Shown here one piece after another: positions 24,443 through 34,168 of a stretch of 64,000 nt of DNA. Within the stretch, counting starts at the first letter, position 1; every line of letters starts with the position of its first letter. The translations under genes and the position numbers were made by a program. Origin of the DNA: Terriglobales bacterium. Lineage in GTDB: Bacteria > Acidobacteriota > Terriglobia > Terriglobales > Acidobacteriaceae. The notes below the pieces were generated by a model that was not told the DNA's origin, did no database searches, and was given only the letters and a program-made list of their open reading frames with translations. The DNA lies in NCBI GenBank assembly GCA_025451215.1, contig JANWKU010000003.1, positions 1-64,000 on the forward strand, written 5' to 3'.

Positions 24443-25806
24443 TAGCTATTCCCCGAGGTGTTCTGGCCAAGCTCGGCCGCGACTTGTTTCTCCAGAATCG
24501 GCAACTGTTGCAACGTAGCGTCAATCTGGTTGTATTCGGTGGTGAGCCTCGCCTGTTCACTGTTCAGATAAACCTGGAAATCATCAATCTGGCTTTGCAG
24601 ATCTGAATTTTCGCTGCTGATGCTTTGTAATTCGACGGTGAACGCGCCGCCAATGGGGTCAGTAAACGTACTCAATTGACTATTCAATGCAGCGGCAAAG
24701 CCGTTAGCGGCGGTTCCTTGGAAAAAACTCTGCACCGCGCTGAAGTTGTTCTGGACCGCGCTGTTCAACGCTGAATTGTCGAGGGTCAGTGTTCCATTGT
24801 TGTTCATGGTGATGCCTAGCTGGCCCAGTGTGGCAATTGCGCTGCCCGAGGATGAATAACTGCCCGAGCCCAGTAATGCGTCCTGCAACATCCGGACGGT
24901 GCTGTCGCCGGCCAAAGTCCCCGAGGTATTGCTGGTTTGGTCAAAAGCAAATTGCGAATTTACGTTCTGGATCACTGCATTGTAGGCAGAGACGAAACTG
25001 CTAACCGCCTGGGATATCTGGTCTGAGTCGGGCGCGACTGCAACGTTCACCTCAGTGCCCGCCGATCCACTTACTAGATTCAACGTCAAACCATTCACCG
25101 CCCCGGTCACGCTGTTACTGGCGCTGCTGATGGGAATTCCATCTACTGTGAGCGAAGCATCCTTACCCTGGACTGCTTGGGTAAAGCCCACGCTACTGTC
25201 GTTCGTTATAGTGAAATCGTTAGCGGTGCCGGAAGCAGTGCTCACAAGTGCGAGCCGGGAGCCAGTGGAGTCATTGATGACGCTCGCCGTGACTCCCAGA
25301 TTCTGGCCATTGATGGCCGAAACCAAGTCGCTCAATGTATTGACGCCGCTGCCCACCGTAATTGTTGTGGGAGTATTCGACCCAACCTGAATATCAAAGC
25401 TTCCCGCAGTCAACGCGGTAGTGCTGTTTGCCACCGGATCCGAGTACCATGCTCCGGTTGTCGCAACATTGTTTACGACCACTACGTGGTTCCCCGCAGC
25501 GGTGCCGGGAGCGGCCGTGGCACTTACAACTCCCGTGTTTGAAGATGTGGCGGACATCGAAGATGCCGTTCCCGCGGGGTCTCCTAGTCCTTGCAACGAG
25601 GTTTGGAGCGTTGAAACCAGGCCTTCGAGCGTATTAATGGCGCTGGTTTGGCCCTGTAGAGTCGCTTGCTGCGCCTGCCATTGTTGTTGAGGGATTGCTT
25701 CGGTTTGAAGAATCTGACTTACGGCTCCGCTGACATCAATACCGGTACCCGAATTACCAAGAGCAGACAACAAAGAGCCAAGATTGACAGAGGGTAATGT
25801 ACTCAT
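24442..25806 (-). CDS. fliD: Flagellar filament cap protein FliD
   Basis: FliD (hook-associated protein 2) caps the filament and guides flagellin insertion. The 454-residue protein has the N-terminal region SLLSALGNSGTGIDVSGAVS followed by QILQTEAIPQQQWQAQQATL, a Thr/Val/Ala-rich middle part, and a C-terminal coiled coil (SISSENSDLQSQIDDFQVYL, NSEQARLTTEYNQIDATLQQ). Length is normal. It is transcribed after fliC and before fliS. A GGAG ribosome site lies a little far (about 12 bases) upstream of ATG 25806. Confidence 0.94.
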   Translation of the reverse strand: MSTLPSVNLGSLLSALGNSGTGIDVSGAVSQILQTEAIPQQQWQAQQATLQGQTSAINTLEGLVSTLQTSLQGLGDPAGTASSMSATSSNTGVVSATAAPGTAAGNHVVVVNNVATTGAWYSDPVANSTTALTAGSFDIQVGSNTPTTITVGSGVNTLSDLVSAINGQNLGVTASVINDSTGSRLALVSTASGTANDFTITNDSSVGFTQAVQGKDASLTVDGIPISSASNSVTGAVNGLTLNLVSGSAGTEVNVAVAPDSDQISQAVSSFVSAYNAVIQNVNSQFAFDQTSNTSGTLAGDSTVRMLQDALLGSGSYSSSGSAIATLGQLGITMNNNGTLTLDNSALNSAVQNNFSAVQSFFQGTAANGFAAALNSQLSTFTDPIGGAFTVELQSISSENSDLQSQIDDFQVYLNSEQARLTTEYNQIDATLQQLPILEKQVAAELGQNTSGNS

Positions 25807-25860
25807 CGGCTGGTGGACTCCCTATTCTTAAGCGTTATTGCTCCACCGCATACTAGATTT

Positions 25861-25882
25861 GGTGGGGCCGGTTAGCCCCACC
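25861..25882 (-). terminator. Perfect hairpin between fliC and fliD
   Basis: GGTGGGGC (25861-25868) and GCCCCACC (25875-25882) form an 8-bp GC-rich stem with a 6-base loop. It lies 16 bases behind the fliC stop in the direction of transcription. No U-tract follows, so it may act as a partial terminator or as a 3' RNA-stabilising hairpin that keeps flagellin mRNA more abundant than the fliD-fliS part. Confidence 0.55.
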
Positions 25883-25897
25883 AATCCTAGGCCGGAA

Positions 25898-26728
25898 TTA
25901 TTGGAGCAGCTTCAAAACTGATTGCTGCATCTGGTTCGATTGCTGTAAGGCGGTGATACCAGTCTGTTGCAGAATGCTGAACTTCGACAGAGCAGCAGAT
26001 GTCTGAGCAATGTCCGCAGAACGGATCCCGTCTTCGGCACTGGTCAGGTTCTGGATCTGGTTGCTCATAACGCCGGAAGCAGCCTGGAGTTGGTTGGAGC
26101 TGGCTCCCAGCGTGCCACGCAGTGAAGCAACCGCTGCGATCGCGCTGTTGATGGTGCCCAGTGAGGTCTGCGCGTTTCCAGCGGTCGTCAAGTCGCCGCT
26201 CAAGCTGGTGGATCCCAGGTGAGTTGAATCTACCTGCCCGATGGTGACGGACACGCTCGAGGTGCCAGCGGAGCTGGAATCCGACATGTAAACCGTCAAG
26301 TTTGCCGCCGCGCCGAAGATCGCCTGGCCGTTATAAGTCGTCTTCTGGCCAATCGTGTCAATTTCGGTCTTGATGGAGGTGAATTCAGCGTCCAACGCAG
26401 TACGCTGGCTATCGCTCACGGTTCCCGTGGACGATTCAGTTGCCAGAGTGACTGCGCGGTTCAGAAGTGAAGTGATCTGGGACAGGGCGCCGTCAGCAAC
26501 CTGCAACATGCCGACACCGTCCGTGGCATTGCGGGTTGACTGGGTTAAGGCGGTGATGTTCGCGTTCAAACCATCGGCGATAGCGAGACCGGCGGCATCA
26601 TCCGCACCAGAGTTGATGCGCGAACCGGAAGACAGCTGTTGCAGGGTCTTGTTCAAAGACATCTGCGTAAGATTCAACTGGTTCTGCGCTGACAGAGACG
26701 AAATGTTGTTCAGAATGCTAAGTGACAT
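25898..26728 (-). CDS. fliC: Flagellin FliC (short form)
   Basis: The filament protein. At 276 residues it consists almost only of the conserved terminal domains: N-terminal D0/D1 (SLSILNNISSLSAQNQLNLT, QQLSSGSRINSGADDAAGLA) and C-terminal D1/D0 (RGTLGASSNQLQAASGVMSN and QTSAALSKFSILQQTGITAL). There is only a short Ser/Thr-rich middle loop (residues about 165-200), so the variable D2/D3 domains are absent. ATG 26728 follows AAGGAGA at good spacing; the open frame upstream to 26782 lies in the leader. A FliA promoter lies 100 bases upstream and the leader contains a TTGAGG/CCTCAA hairpin. Large glycosyltransferases are next door. Confidence 0.96.
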   Translation of the reverse strand: MSLSILNNISSLSAQNQLNLTQMSLNKTLQQLSSGSRINSGADDAAGLAIADGLNANITALTQSTRNATDGVGMLQVADGALSQITSLLNRAVTLATESSTGTVSDSQRTALDAEFTSIKTEIDTIGQKTTYNGQAIFGAAANLTVYMSDSSSAGTSSVSVTIGQVDSTHLGSTSLSGDLTTAGNAQTSLGTINSAIAAVASLRGTLGASSNQLQAASGVMSNQIQNLTSAEDGIRSADIAQTSAALSKFSILQQTGITALQQSNQMQQSVLKLLQ

Positions 26729-26828
26729 TGAAAATCTCCTTTTCGAATTCCGCCTGCGCTTGAGGCCCCGGCGTGACCTCAAAGTGCCGAGTACCGCTGT
26801 TTGGAGCAGGTCGTGTTGTGCCTGCTAT

Positions 26829-26856
26829 TTATCGGCAGTTCCAGTTTTTCCATACA
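26829..26856 (-). promoter_or_regulatory. Sigma-28 (FliA) promoter of fliC
   Basis: On the minus strand, a perfect GCCGATAA (26836-26829) with TGTA 16 bases further upstream (26856-26853). The -10 is ideal and the -35 matches TAAA in two of four bases. Transcription would start near 26822, giving a leader of about 94 bases. The stretch 26857-26992, up to the end of the neighbouring glycosyltransferase gene, shows nothing further. Confidence 0.75.
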
Positions 26857-26992
26857 CGCCCAATAGGTGACGACGGTAATCGGAATTCGTGTTACTTCGG
26901 CACTCTCCTGAAATGGAAGTTGCTAAAAACACGCCACTTAACTGAATTGCGAAATTTGTCCCTCTCTGGTCATCCCAAAAAGTAACCTTCAT

Positions 26993-29900
26993 TTAGTTTC
27001 CGGCTTTCGCGGCGCGGACTTTGCCTTCACCCCAGCTTTCCAGGAAGCTGGCGAAAAAGTGAGACCAATAGACCGCCGAAGCTGCTTCTTTCACGGCTTG
27101 CATCACGCTGCGAATTTTTTGTGCTCCTGCTGGTGTGTTCAAGTAGGGGCGCAAACTAGCGGAGTTCATCTTTTCCAATTCTTTTGTCTTTTGCAGTGTT
27201 TCGGCGCGGGTTTGCTTAAGCAGTTGCTTGATTTTTTTCATGGAAGCATCCTCGAGTTTTCCGAATGGGCCGGTGCCGTCCCCAACCAGCGAGGGATGAA
27301 TGCGGAACAATCGCGCCTGGGCCGTGCCGTAGCGGCGGGCCTTGTTGATGAACTCTTCTACCGAGGTGGAAAGATGATTGTGCTCAGATTTGATCGTGGC
27401 CAGTTTTTGCAGAAGGTACCCGGCATTGTGCATGCGGACACCAAGTTCAACGTCTGCGCCGATGTCAAGTGTTGGGTCAAAGGAGCCCAGAGACAACACA
27501 AGGTCTTTGGAAATGCTGAGATTTGAGGCCATGAAGTAAAAGCGCTTCGATTGGAGTTCAGGCGAAAGCAACGATTGAACGAAGAACAGTGGATTCTGAG
27601 CGATATACAAATTCAAGGCGTTTTCGGCAGCTTCCGACGGGTAGGCGCGGCTTCCGAGGATGGCGCCTTTTCTTTCTCCCAGTGCGCATTGCGCTTGAAG
27701 ATGATCGGCCAGCATGGAGGCGTGGGGAATGGTGTCATCTTTGATAAATAACAGGTAGGGACTTCGCGCCCGCTGAACGCCGACATGCAATGCCGCGCCG
27801 ATCCCAGTATGGCTTTGCCTGAGATATTCAAAACGACAGTAACTGGGGAACTCTTCGCACACTTGGGCCGTCCTGTCGGTTGATCCATCGTCCACAACGA
27901 TGATCTCCCAGTTGTCAGCCGGAAGTGATTGCGCCTCCAGGTTTGCCAGGCATACTTTGAGCTGCGCCGCGCGATTGTAGCTCGGAATAATTACGGAGAG
28001 TTTCGGACCCGATCCTTTTATCACGAGCGCCGGCGCTTGCGTTGGCAATGCGGATCTTTCGTGCTCCGCGTCTCTTCTAATGCATTCATATTCGCGAGCC
28101 TTGTCCTCATTCCCCAGTTCGTTGTAACAGCGCGCCATGAGGTTCAATACGTGATCGAATATCACATGCGCATGGTCGCCGTTGCGGGACGTGCTGAAGA
28201 TGTGACGAAGCTGTTCCAAAGCCTGCGAAGGACAACTGTGCGTTAAATGTTCTTCCGCGAGTTGCAAATATCCCGTAAGGCGCAGCCATTGACGATAGTG
28301 AACTGGGCGGCAGGTAAGAATATCCGGATTGAGTTTTTCGACTGCTAGGTAAGAAGGCTCATAGGGAGCATTCTTTGCAGGAAGGCTGGCGGAGGGAACC
28401 TGCTGGGCGAGATTGCGAATAGATTTCTGCAAACGCGCATAGCCGAATTCAATCGCCACGTGTTGCCGCCCTTCGCGTGATAGACGCTGCCACAATATGT
28501 TGTCCGTATAGGCCCGGACGATTGCGGCGGCAAATTCTTCGACGTTGTCGGCGATCAATGCGCTGTTTCCGTTGCGCAGATTCATCCCTTCGGCGCCTAT
28601 GGTCGTCGTGACCAGCGGCAGCCCGCTTCCAAGGGCGGAAAGGTTTTTGGTTTTGATCCCGGTTCCAAAGCGGATGGGACAGATGAACACTCGATGTTGC
28701 AGCAAAAAGGGCTTAATGTCTGGCACATGACCAATCGGCTGTACACCTTCTTGGGAGCCTAGTCCGGCCGGCAAGTTACTTCCAACCAAAGAAAGCGTTG
28801 CTTCTGGAACTTGTGCGCGGACCAGGGGCCAGACTTCCTTAAGCAACCATTCGACGCCGTCGCGATTGGCTGCATTGGTGAAATTGCCAAGAAAGAGAAC
28901 ACCCTTTCGGTCGGAGAGCTCCGGCCCCTCCGGTAAAAGTTCCGCAATCATGGGAAGCAAGCCGATATGCAACGACGAATCTCTCGAGAGCAACCCGCGC
29001 CGGTCATCTTCCGAGATGGACAGTAAGATGTCCGCGTTGCGATAGACTTCAATTTCGCGCGTGCCGTAGTTTTCAGCCCGTTCATAATCCGACCAAAGGC
29101 CCGTCAATTGCGCCATGCGCAGTTCGCGCAAGCCATGTTGGTCGTCCGTGAGGACCGCAATGCGGGTGCGTGGCGATTGTTGGCGAATCGTTCCCATGTA
29201 ATGTTCGGGGATCGAAGTGCTTGTCCAGAACCACATTAGAAGAATAGCGAGATCGAAATTGCCTTCCTGCAATATCTGCCCGAAATTCCAATCGATGGGA
29301 TCATCCACGCCTAAATAGTGCAGCCGCTCGCTATCATGCGCCCACACCTTGACGCCTAAATCCTCAAGGGCCGAGGTGTAATGCTCGCGGAGGTGGCCGT
29401 TGCGGGCGACATAAGTGACCTGATGCCCCTGCTCGCGAAGTTCTCGCACGATCTGCATGATCCGCACATCGGATCCATTACGGTCTGTCTGCGGAAGCAT
29501 CTCGTTGACGATGAGGACCCGCAGCGGACGGTCGCCGTTGGACTCTTCGGGTTCAGCGCTGCCGACCTGGTCGTCCCGCCGTACCGATTGTGTTCCTACG
29601 GTTAAATAAAACTCTTCCGGGTACCGTTCGATTGCGTTGTTTGTTTTCCGTGCAAGGCACAGCGTGTTGTCCCCTCGTCGTGCTATGGGAAGCCCGCGAG
29701 AGGCAAACAGCCGCAAGAGTGAGCGATCGCGGTTCCACCAACTGTCTTGCGTGATGATGCGTTCAATCTGAAAGCCGCCGAATGTCAGCAGTCTTTCAAC
29801 CTCATTTGTGGTGTATTCGCGATTGTGGTGGTCCGTGGGACGTCCGCCCGGTTCGTAGCGGCCGTATATGTAAGGGCTCTCGCCCTTCAATGCGTACTCC

Positions 29901-30748
29901 ACGCTCTTTGCGCTCGCCATGTTGGGAGTTGTCAGCAAGAGCAAACCAGAAGGTTTCAACACCCGGCTGATCTCGGCGACAACGCCCATAGGGTCCGAGA
30001 TCAAGTGCTCCAGCATCTCACAGCAGAGCACAACATCAAACGAAGAATTGGGATAGGGCCAGGGAAAGTGCTCGACATCAAAGTTATCAACGTCAACCTC
30101 GTGTGATTCAGTTCCGTCGATAGAGATGATTTGACGCACGGTCTTCGCGTCACCCTCCCAAATATCGCTGCAACGAACGTCGTATCCCTTCAGAGATTTT
30201 AGCGAAGGGGTAAGGTGATGGAACGCAGAGCCAAGTTCGAGCAGCGTCTGTCCTGAAGCAGCATTGGGCAATAACTCCAATGTTTTGACGTAACGGGCAA
30301 GATGAGTTTGCAGATAGGATTGCTCGTTGTCGTTTTTGCCCGCAAACTTCAGTAGATGAGGCGCAATGGCAGTTGATGGCAAACTGCATGCCGTGGCGAT
30401 GCGGCACTCCTCCCGCATCGCAATGACGGAGGAACGATCTGGTTCTGTAAGCCTGGGAACCGCTCGTTCCAACCATTCGATGGCCTCGCTGTTTCTTCCG
30501 GAATGCTTGAGCAAAACTCCAAGATTGAGGGCAGCTTCGGCGTTTTCACCGTCGAGCTCCAGCGCGCGACGATAGCCTTCCTCAGCTTCTTCGGATTTAC
30601 TTAATTGAAATTGCGCTGTGGCCCAATCGTTCCACAATTCGCTGGATTCTTCGTCGCCCAGGGCCTCGCCCAGCAGGTGCGCGGCCTCTTCCATGCGTCC
30701 CTCGTGGAACGCCTTCAGCGCATTTGCGTGGTCTTCATTGGTAGGCAT
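26993..30748 (-). CDS. Giant TPR / methyltransferase / GT4 / GT2 protein
   Basis: A 1,251-residue protein with at least four parts. Residues about 1-110 are TPR repeats (NDWATAQFQLSKSEEAEEGY and ALNLGVLLKHSG). Residues about 160-340 form a SAM-dependent methyltransferase-like domain (FDVVLCCEMLEHL; the glycine motif is changed to LLELGSAFHHL). From about 405 to 790 there is a GT4-type glycosyltransferase (RVLIVNEMLPQTDRNGSDVR; GVLFLGNFTNAANRDGVEWL). From about 940 to 1170 there is a GT2 domain (LSVIIPSYNRAAQLKVCLAN; IIVVDDGSTDRT). The C terminus is helical. Its position just upstream of fliC on the same strand suggests flagellin glycosylation, as in other flagellar glycosylation islands; that is inference. 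Confidence 0.8.
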   Translation of the reverse strand: MPTNEDHANALKAFHEGRMEEAAHLLGEALGDEESSELWNDWATAQFQLSKSEEAEEGYRRALELDGENAEAALNLGVLLKHSGRNSEAIEWLERAVPRLTEPDRSSVIAMREECRIATACSLPSTAIAPHLLKFAGKNDNEQSYLQTHLARYVKTLELLPNAASGQTLLELGSAFHHLTPSLKSLKGYDVRCSDIWEGDAKTVRQIISIDGTESHEVDVDNFDVEHFPWPYPNSSFDVVLCCEMLEHLISDPMGVVAEISRVLKPSGLLLLTTPNMASAKSVEYALKGESPYIYGRYEPGGRPTDHHNREYTTNEVERLLTFGGFQIERIITQDSWWNRDRSLLRLFASRGLPIARRGDNTLCLARKTNNAIERYPEEFYLTVGTQSVRRDDQVGSAEPEESNGDRPLRVLIVNEMLPQTDRNGSDVRIMQIVRELREQGHQVTYVARNGHLREHYTSALEDLGVKVWAHDSERLHYLGVDDPIDWNFGQILQEGNFDLAILLMWFWTSTSIPEHYMGTIRQQSPRTRIAVLTDDQHGLRELRMAQLTGLWSDYERAENYGTREIEVYRNADILLSISEDDRRGLLSRDSSLHIGLLPMIAELLPEGPELSDRKGVLFLGNFTNAANRDGVEWLLKEVWPLVRAQVPEATLSLVGSNLPAGLGSQEGVQPIGHVPDIKPFLLQHRVFICPIRFGTGIKTKNLSALGSGLPLVTTTIGAEGMNLRNGNSALIADNVEEFAAAIVRAYTDNILWQRLSREGRQHVAIEFGYARLQKSIRNLAQQVPSASLPAKNAPYEPSYLAVEKLNPDILTCRPVHYRQWLRLTGYLQLAEEHLTHSCPSQALEQLRHIFSTSRNGDHAHVIFDHVLNLMARCYNELGNEDKAREYECIRRDAEHERSALPTQAPALVIKGSGPKLSVIIPSYNRAAQLKVCLANLEAQSLPADNWEIIVVDDGSTDRTAQVCEEFPSYCRFEYLRQSHTGIGAALHVGVQRARSPYLLFIKDDTIPHASMLADHLQAQCALGERKGAILGSRAYPSEAAENALNLYIAQNPLFFVQSLLSPELQSKRFYFMASNLSISKDLVLSLGSFDPTLDIGADVELGVRMHNAGYLLQKLATIKSEHNHLSTSVEEFINKARRYGTAQARLFRIHPSLVGDGTGPFGKLEDASMKKIKQLLKQTRAETLQKTKELEKMNSASLRPYLNTPAGAQKIRSVMQAVKEAASAVYWSHFFASFLESWGEGKVRAAKAGN

Positions 30749-30954
30749 GCTCTAGCTCGCGCGAAATCGCAACATCTTAGTGTTTTTGTCCGGGCGGAAG
30801 TGTCCTCAAGATGGATAGCAATTAGCTTGCCTCATTTTGTGTTAATCGGACTGCGAACCTAGCCCGCGGAAGTTGGTTGAACGAGGTTAGAAACAGATGA
30901 GGAAGCGCAATTGCTTGTATGGTTCCGTGTTTATCTCAGCGGGAGTGTTTGCAC

Positions 30955-32592
30955 ATGACAGCAGATCACCAGTTAGCAGTCGAGTCTTATAGAAAGGGAG
31001 CATTGACCGAAGCCGATAAGTTGATGGCATCGGCACTCATTCAGGAAGAGAACTGTGAAACCTGGAATGACTGGGCCATGGTGCAACTCGCGCTCGGTCG
31101 TAAGCACGAGGCGGAAAAGGGTTTTCGGAAGGCCCTCCAACTTGACCAGAGCTATGACAAAGCGGCGGCGAATTTGGGAATTCTTTTATTCAGCGCTACT
31201 AAGTTCACAGAGTCTGCCCCGTACCTGCAGCAGGCGTGCGCCACTGCGGATGCGCAAGAGCGCGAAACACTCAAGCGAATGCTGACAAAATGCGAATCCA
31301 CTCGGGCAGGAAGCTTTGCGATGGTCTCGAATGCGAGCTTGTCCGCGGCCGCGGCGAAGCCTGCAAAGGCTACCCCAAATGCGACCCCTGAACTGTCTGA
31401 AGGGGAGCCGGCATTGCTCAAGATCTATCGCAAATTCGATACTGAACTTGCAAACCTGCGGGCCGAAGCCCAAAACTTTGCCGCAAAATATCCGGACAAT
31501 ACCGAAGGGCGTTTTTTCCTGGCTGATATTCTTCTGGCATCGGGGCGCGCGGATGAAGCCTTCCTCGAATATGAAAAAATAAAAGCAACAGCTTCGCCGA
31601 ATCAAGTCAGGCGGGCGCAGCAGGGTATGCAGCAGTGTCTTGCCGACCGCGACTACTTTCCACCTGCGTATGCCAATCGCCTGATATCGGGGGAATATTT
31701 TTCAGGAATCAATTCAGCCGTGTGGCGGAGTTACGCCAACCGTGAAATCCAGCGCGGCCGCGCCATTGCCCGGCAGGTGCGCAAGCACATCCCTCTTTCA
31801 GGCCGGCGCATGCTCGACGTGGGATGCGGCTACGGCGGGACGCTGATTTCTTTCGCAGAACAGGGATGCGATGTGACTGGAGTGGAGATTGATGCGGAAC
31901 GTGCGCGGGTAGGCCAAAAGCGGCTTGCCGACCTCGGAATCAAATCCGACTACCGTCTTGATGATATCTGCGCTCCAGGAATAAAAGAGCGCATTGGCAC
32001 CTTCGACATTATCGTCGTGCAGGATGTCCTCGAGCATGTTATGGATCCCGGCCTCACAATTGCGGCCCTGGCCCAGTTGCTGCGTCGCAACGGCGTGATC
32101 TACGTAGTGGTCGGAAACAAATACTCGCCGGACCAATTGATGGCGGACCATCACTACGCGCAAGCGGGCATGACGATTCTTTCTCGCCCGCAGGCAATTG
32201 AATACTTTAAGGTAGCGACCGGATCGGGAGCGGAATCTTATGGCGTCGGCTATTGGCGAACGGAGGCCTACTACCGGCGGATGTTCGCGCGCCACGGTGT
32301 GCAATTGGATCATCTAGGGAACTTCAGCAACGTACACCATGTGCTGTGGTACGCGAAGTGTGTGCTGGACGTCTGCAAGCGCGCGGAGAAGGAAATTCAT
32401 CCAAAGCTCCCCGCCGTTCTTCAGGAGCGCATACGTCGCCGCATGCTTACGGTGGCCCGGTATTTTGCGCATATTAGTGACATCATTGCGCAAACGGAAT
32501 CTGACTCAAAATTGCAAGCGACCATCTGTGACAGGTTGGTGAAGAAGATATGTCTTCCCACCTGGGCCTTTGTGGGCCGCAAGGAAAGCTGA
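30955..32592 (+). CDS. TPR-containing SAM-dependent methyltransferase
   Basis: A 545-residue protein. Residues 1-110 form TPR repeats closely similar to the N terminus of the divergent 1,251-residue neighbour (both have NDWA, EAE-G-R-AL-LD and A-NLG-LL), so the two probably arose by duplication. A second helical part follows to about residue 235. The class I methyltransferase domain starts near residue 280 (RRMLDVGCGYGGTLISFAEQ, CDVTGVEIDAERARV, FDIIVVQDVLEHVMDPG). ATG 30955 follows GGGAG. It may modify a sugar or the flagellin itself. Confidence 0.8.
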   Translation: MTADHQLAVESYRKGALTEADKLMASALIQEENCETWNDWAMVQLALGRKHEAEKGFRKALQLDQSYDKAAANLGILLFSATKFTESAPYLQQACATADAQERETLKRMLTKCESTRAGSFAMVSNASLSAAAAKPAKATPNATPELSEGEPALLKIYRKFDTELANLRAEAQNFAAKYPDNTEGRFFLADILLASGRADEAFLEYEKIKATASPNQVRRAQQGMQQCLADRDYFPPAYANRLISGEYFSGINSAVWRSYANREIQRGRAIARQVRKHIPLSGRRMLDVGCGYGGTLISFAEQGCDVTGVEIDAERARVGQKRLADLGIKSDYRLDDICAPGIKERIGTFDIIVVQDVLEHVMDPGLTIAALAQLLRRNGVIYVVVGNKYSPDQLMADHHYAQAGMTILSRPQAIEYFKVATGSGAESYGVGYWRTEAYYRRMFARHGVQLDHLGNFSNVHHVLWYAKCVLDVCKRAEKEIHPKLPAVLQERIRRRMLTVARYFAHISDIIAQTESDSKLQATICDRLVKKICLPTWAFVGRKES

Positions 32593-32625
32593 GCGAGGTA
32601 GTTTGGAGTTGTTTTCTGGAAAATA

Positions 32626-33993
32626 CTACGTGCTTGAACCTGCGCTCGCTGCCTGTGCATTTTGGGCTGGATTGGCGGTGGCGTATTTGGCGGATACTTC
32701 CTTTGCGGCCAATTGCAGTTCCGGGGATGCAGGAAACATCTGTAATCCAGAAGCGAGAATGTGTGCCGCCTGCTCCCACTGCTGCATCTGAGCCCGGATG
32801 CTGGCTGCTCGCATGAATAGCTTGGGATGCGCGATGTGAGACAAGAATTCTTCGGATGCCACAGCAGCCCGATTCAATTCCTTCACCAAGACGTAGGCTT
32901 TTACCAAACGATCGTGCACTTCAAGCAGGGCGGGCGCTGCTTTTGCTGCGCGCTCGAGTTTTGCGATGCCGGCCTTATGCTGACCAAGCTTTACTTCAAC
33001 GAATCCCAATTTACTCTCAAGAATTGGGTCGTGCTGTCTCAACTTAAGTGCCTCCCGATAGGCGGCGCGGGCCTCGGGCAATTGTTCAAGATAATGAAAA
33101 GCGTCTCCACGAAGCTGTTCCCGTAAAGCCGCACCCTTGCTGTCTTTTCTTGCGTTTCCAAGCGCCGTCAGCGCTTGCTGAGGCTGCCCAAGGTTCAGCA
33201 ATGCCATGCTCTTGAAAATCCACGCGTCGGAGGCTTGTGGCTGGAGAATGAGGGCCCGGTCCAGGCAGCGCAACGCTTCTTCCGCATTTCCCAGACATTC
33301 ATATTCCTGCAGGCCAAGTTGAATCCATGCAAGGGAGTCATTGGGCTGTTCTTCAGTTTTAAGCCTTAACAGATCGCGATAGAAGACAGCTTTGTCATCC
33401 TTTTGCTGCTGAGACGACATCTGGCCAAAATGATGGATGAAGAAAGGAGCCGGCAATAACTTCATTCCTAAAGCTTGGATCGGCCCTTCTACGGCCTCGT
33501 GCACGCGCCCCATGAAAAAAATCTCGGGATGACGACGGAAGAACCGGCAGTTTTCATGTACCACGTAGGCCGGTGCATCTTTCGCGCGCGCGTGACGGTT
33601 GTCGTTCGGAACCGCTATGCGATCCCATGCGCGAGTAAATTTGTTCGGAACATAGTTGCGAATTGGTGTGATGTAGCCGCCTACATTCGATGCCTTTAAG
33701 AGATCGGGAATTCGCTTCCGTGCCTCCTCGTCCAGTTCTTCGTCTGCGTCCAGAACCAGCACCCAATCGGCAGTCACCGGCTTAAGGGCCGCATTGCGAG
33801 CGTTGGCGAAGTGGTTCTCCCATGGAAATGAAACGAGTATGGCCCCGAATTCTCGCGCAATGTCGCAGGTTTGGTCGGCGCAGCCAGTATCGGCAATAAC
33901 GATTTGGTCCACAATGCCGCACACACTTTCAAGGCACGCACGAATAGTGCTGGCGCCGTTCTTCACGATCATGGAAAGGGCGATTGTAGGCAT
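32626..33993 (-). CDS. GT2 glycosyltransferase with TPR repeats
   Basis: About 455 residues. The first 230 form a GT-A fold family 2 glycosyltransferase (ALSMIVKNGASTIRACLESV; IVIADTGCADQTCDIAREFG; the DxD-type metal site in WVLVLDADEELDEEARKRIP). The remainder consists of TPR repeats (GLQEYECLGNAEEALRCLDR; LNLGQPQQALTALGNARKDS). I start at ATG 33993 because MPTIALSMIVKN is the normal opening of this family; a TTG 42 bases earlier is possible. It probably transfers sugars to a protein or lipid acceptor; its place in the flagellin glycosylation block is inference. Confidence 0.82.
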   Translation of the reverse strand: MPTIALSMIVKNGASTIRACLESVCGIVDQIVIADTGCADQTCDIAREFGAILVSFPWENHFANARNAALKPVTADWVLVLDADEELDEEARKRIPDLLKASNVGGYITPIRNYVPNKFTRAWDRIAVPNDNRHARAKDAPAYVVHENCRFFRRHPEIFFMGRVHEAVEGPIQALGMKLLPAPFFIHHFGQMSSQQQKDDKAVFYRDLLRLKTEEQPNDSLAWIQLGLQEYECLGNAEEALRCLDRALILQPQASDAWIFKSMALLNLGQPQQALTALGNARKDSKGAALREQLRGDAFHYLEQLPEARAAYREALKLRQHDPILESKLGFVEVKLGQHKAGIAKLERAAKAAPALLEVHDRLVKAYVLVKELNRAAVASEEFLSHIAHPKLFMRAASIRAQMQQWEQAAHILASGLQMFPASPELQLAAKEVSAKYATANPAQNAQAASAGSST

Positions 33994-34168
33994 TTTAATG
34001 AAGATTAAAGTTTGATTTGAGACTTGCAGCCTCAACCAATCCAGGGAGCACGCGCCATGCCAGTGGATGCGTCAGAGAGATCAGATTTGCCGCAACGCGA
34101 ATTAGGGTCAGATGAGGCATCGGGATTGCTGATGTGAGAGAGGAGAGTTGTGTCGAAAGGAAATCTTC

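Noticed and set aside
30992-31019. GAAA-N16-GCCGATAA, a good FliA promoter match
   Set aside because: It lies inside the TPR-methyltransferase coding region, where it encodes EADK in a TPR motif shared with the neighbouring paralogue. The conserved N terminus shows that the gene starts upstream, so I treat the match as chance.
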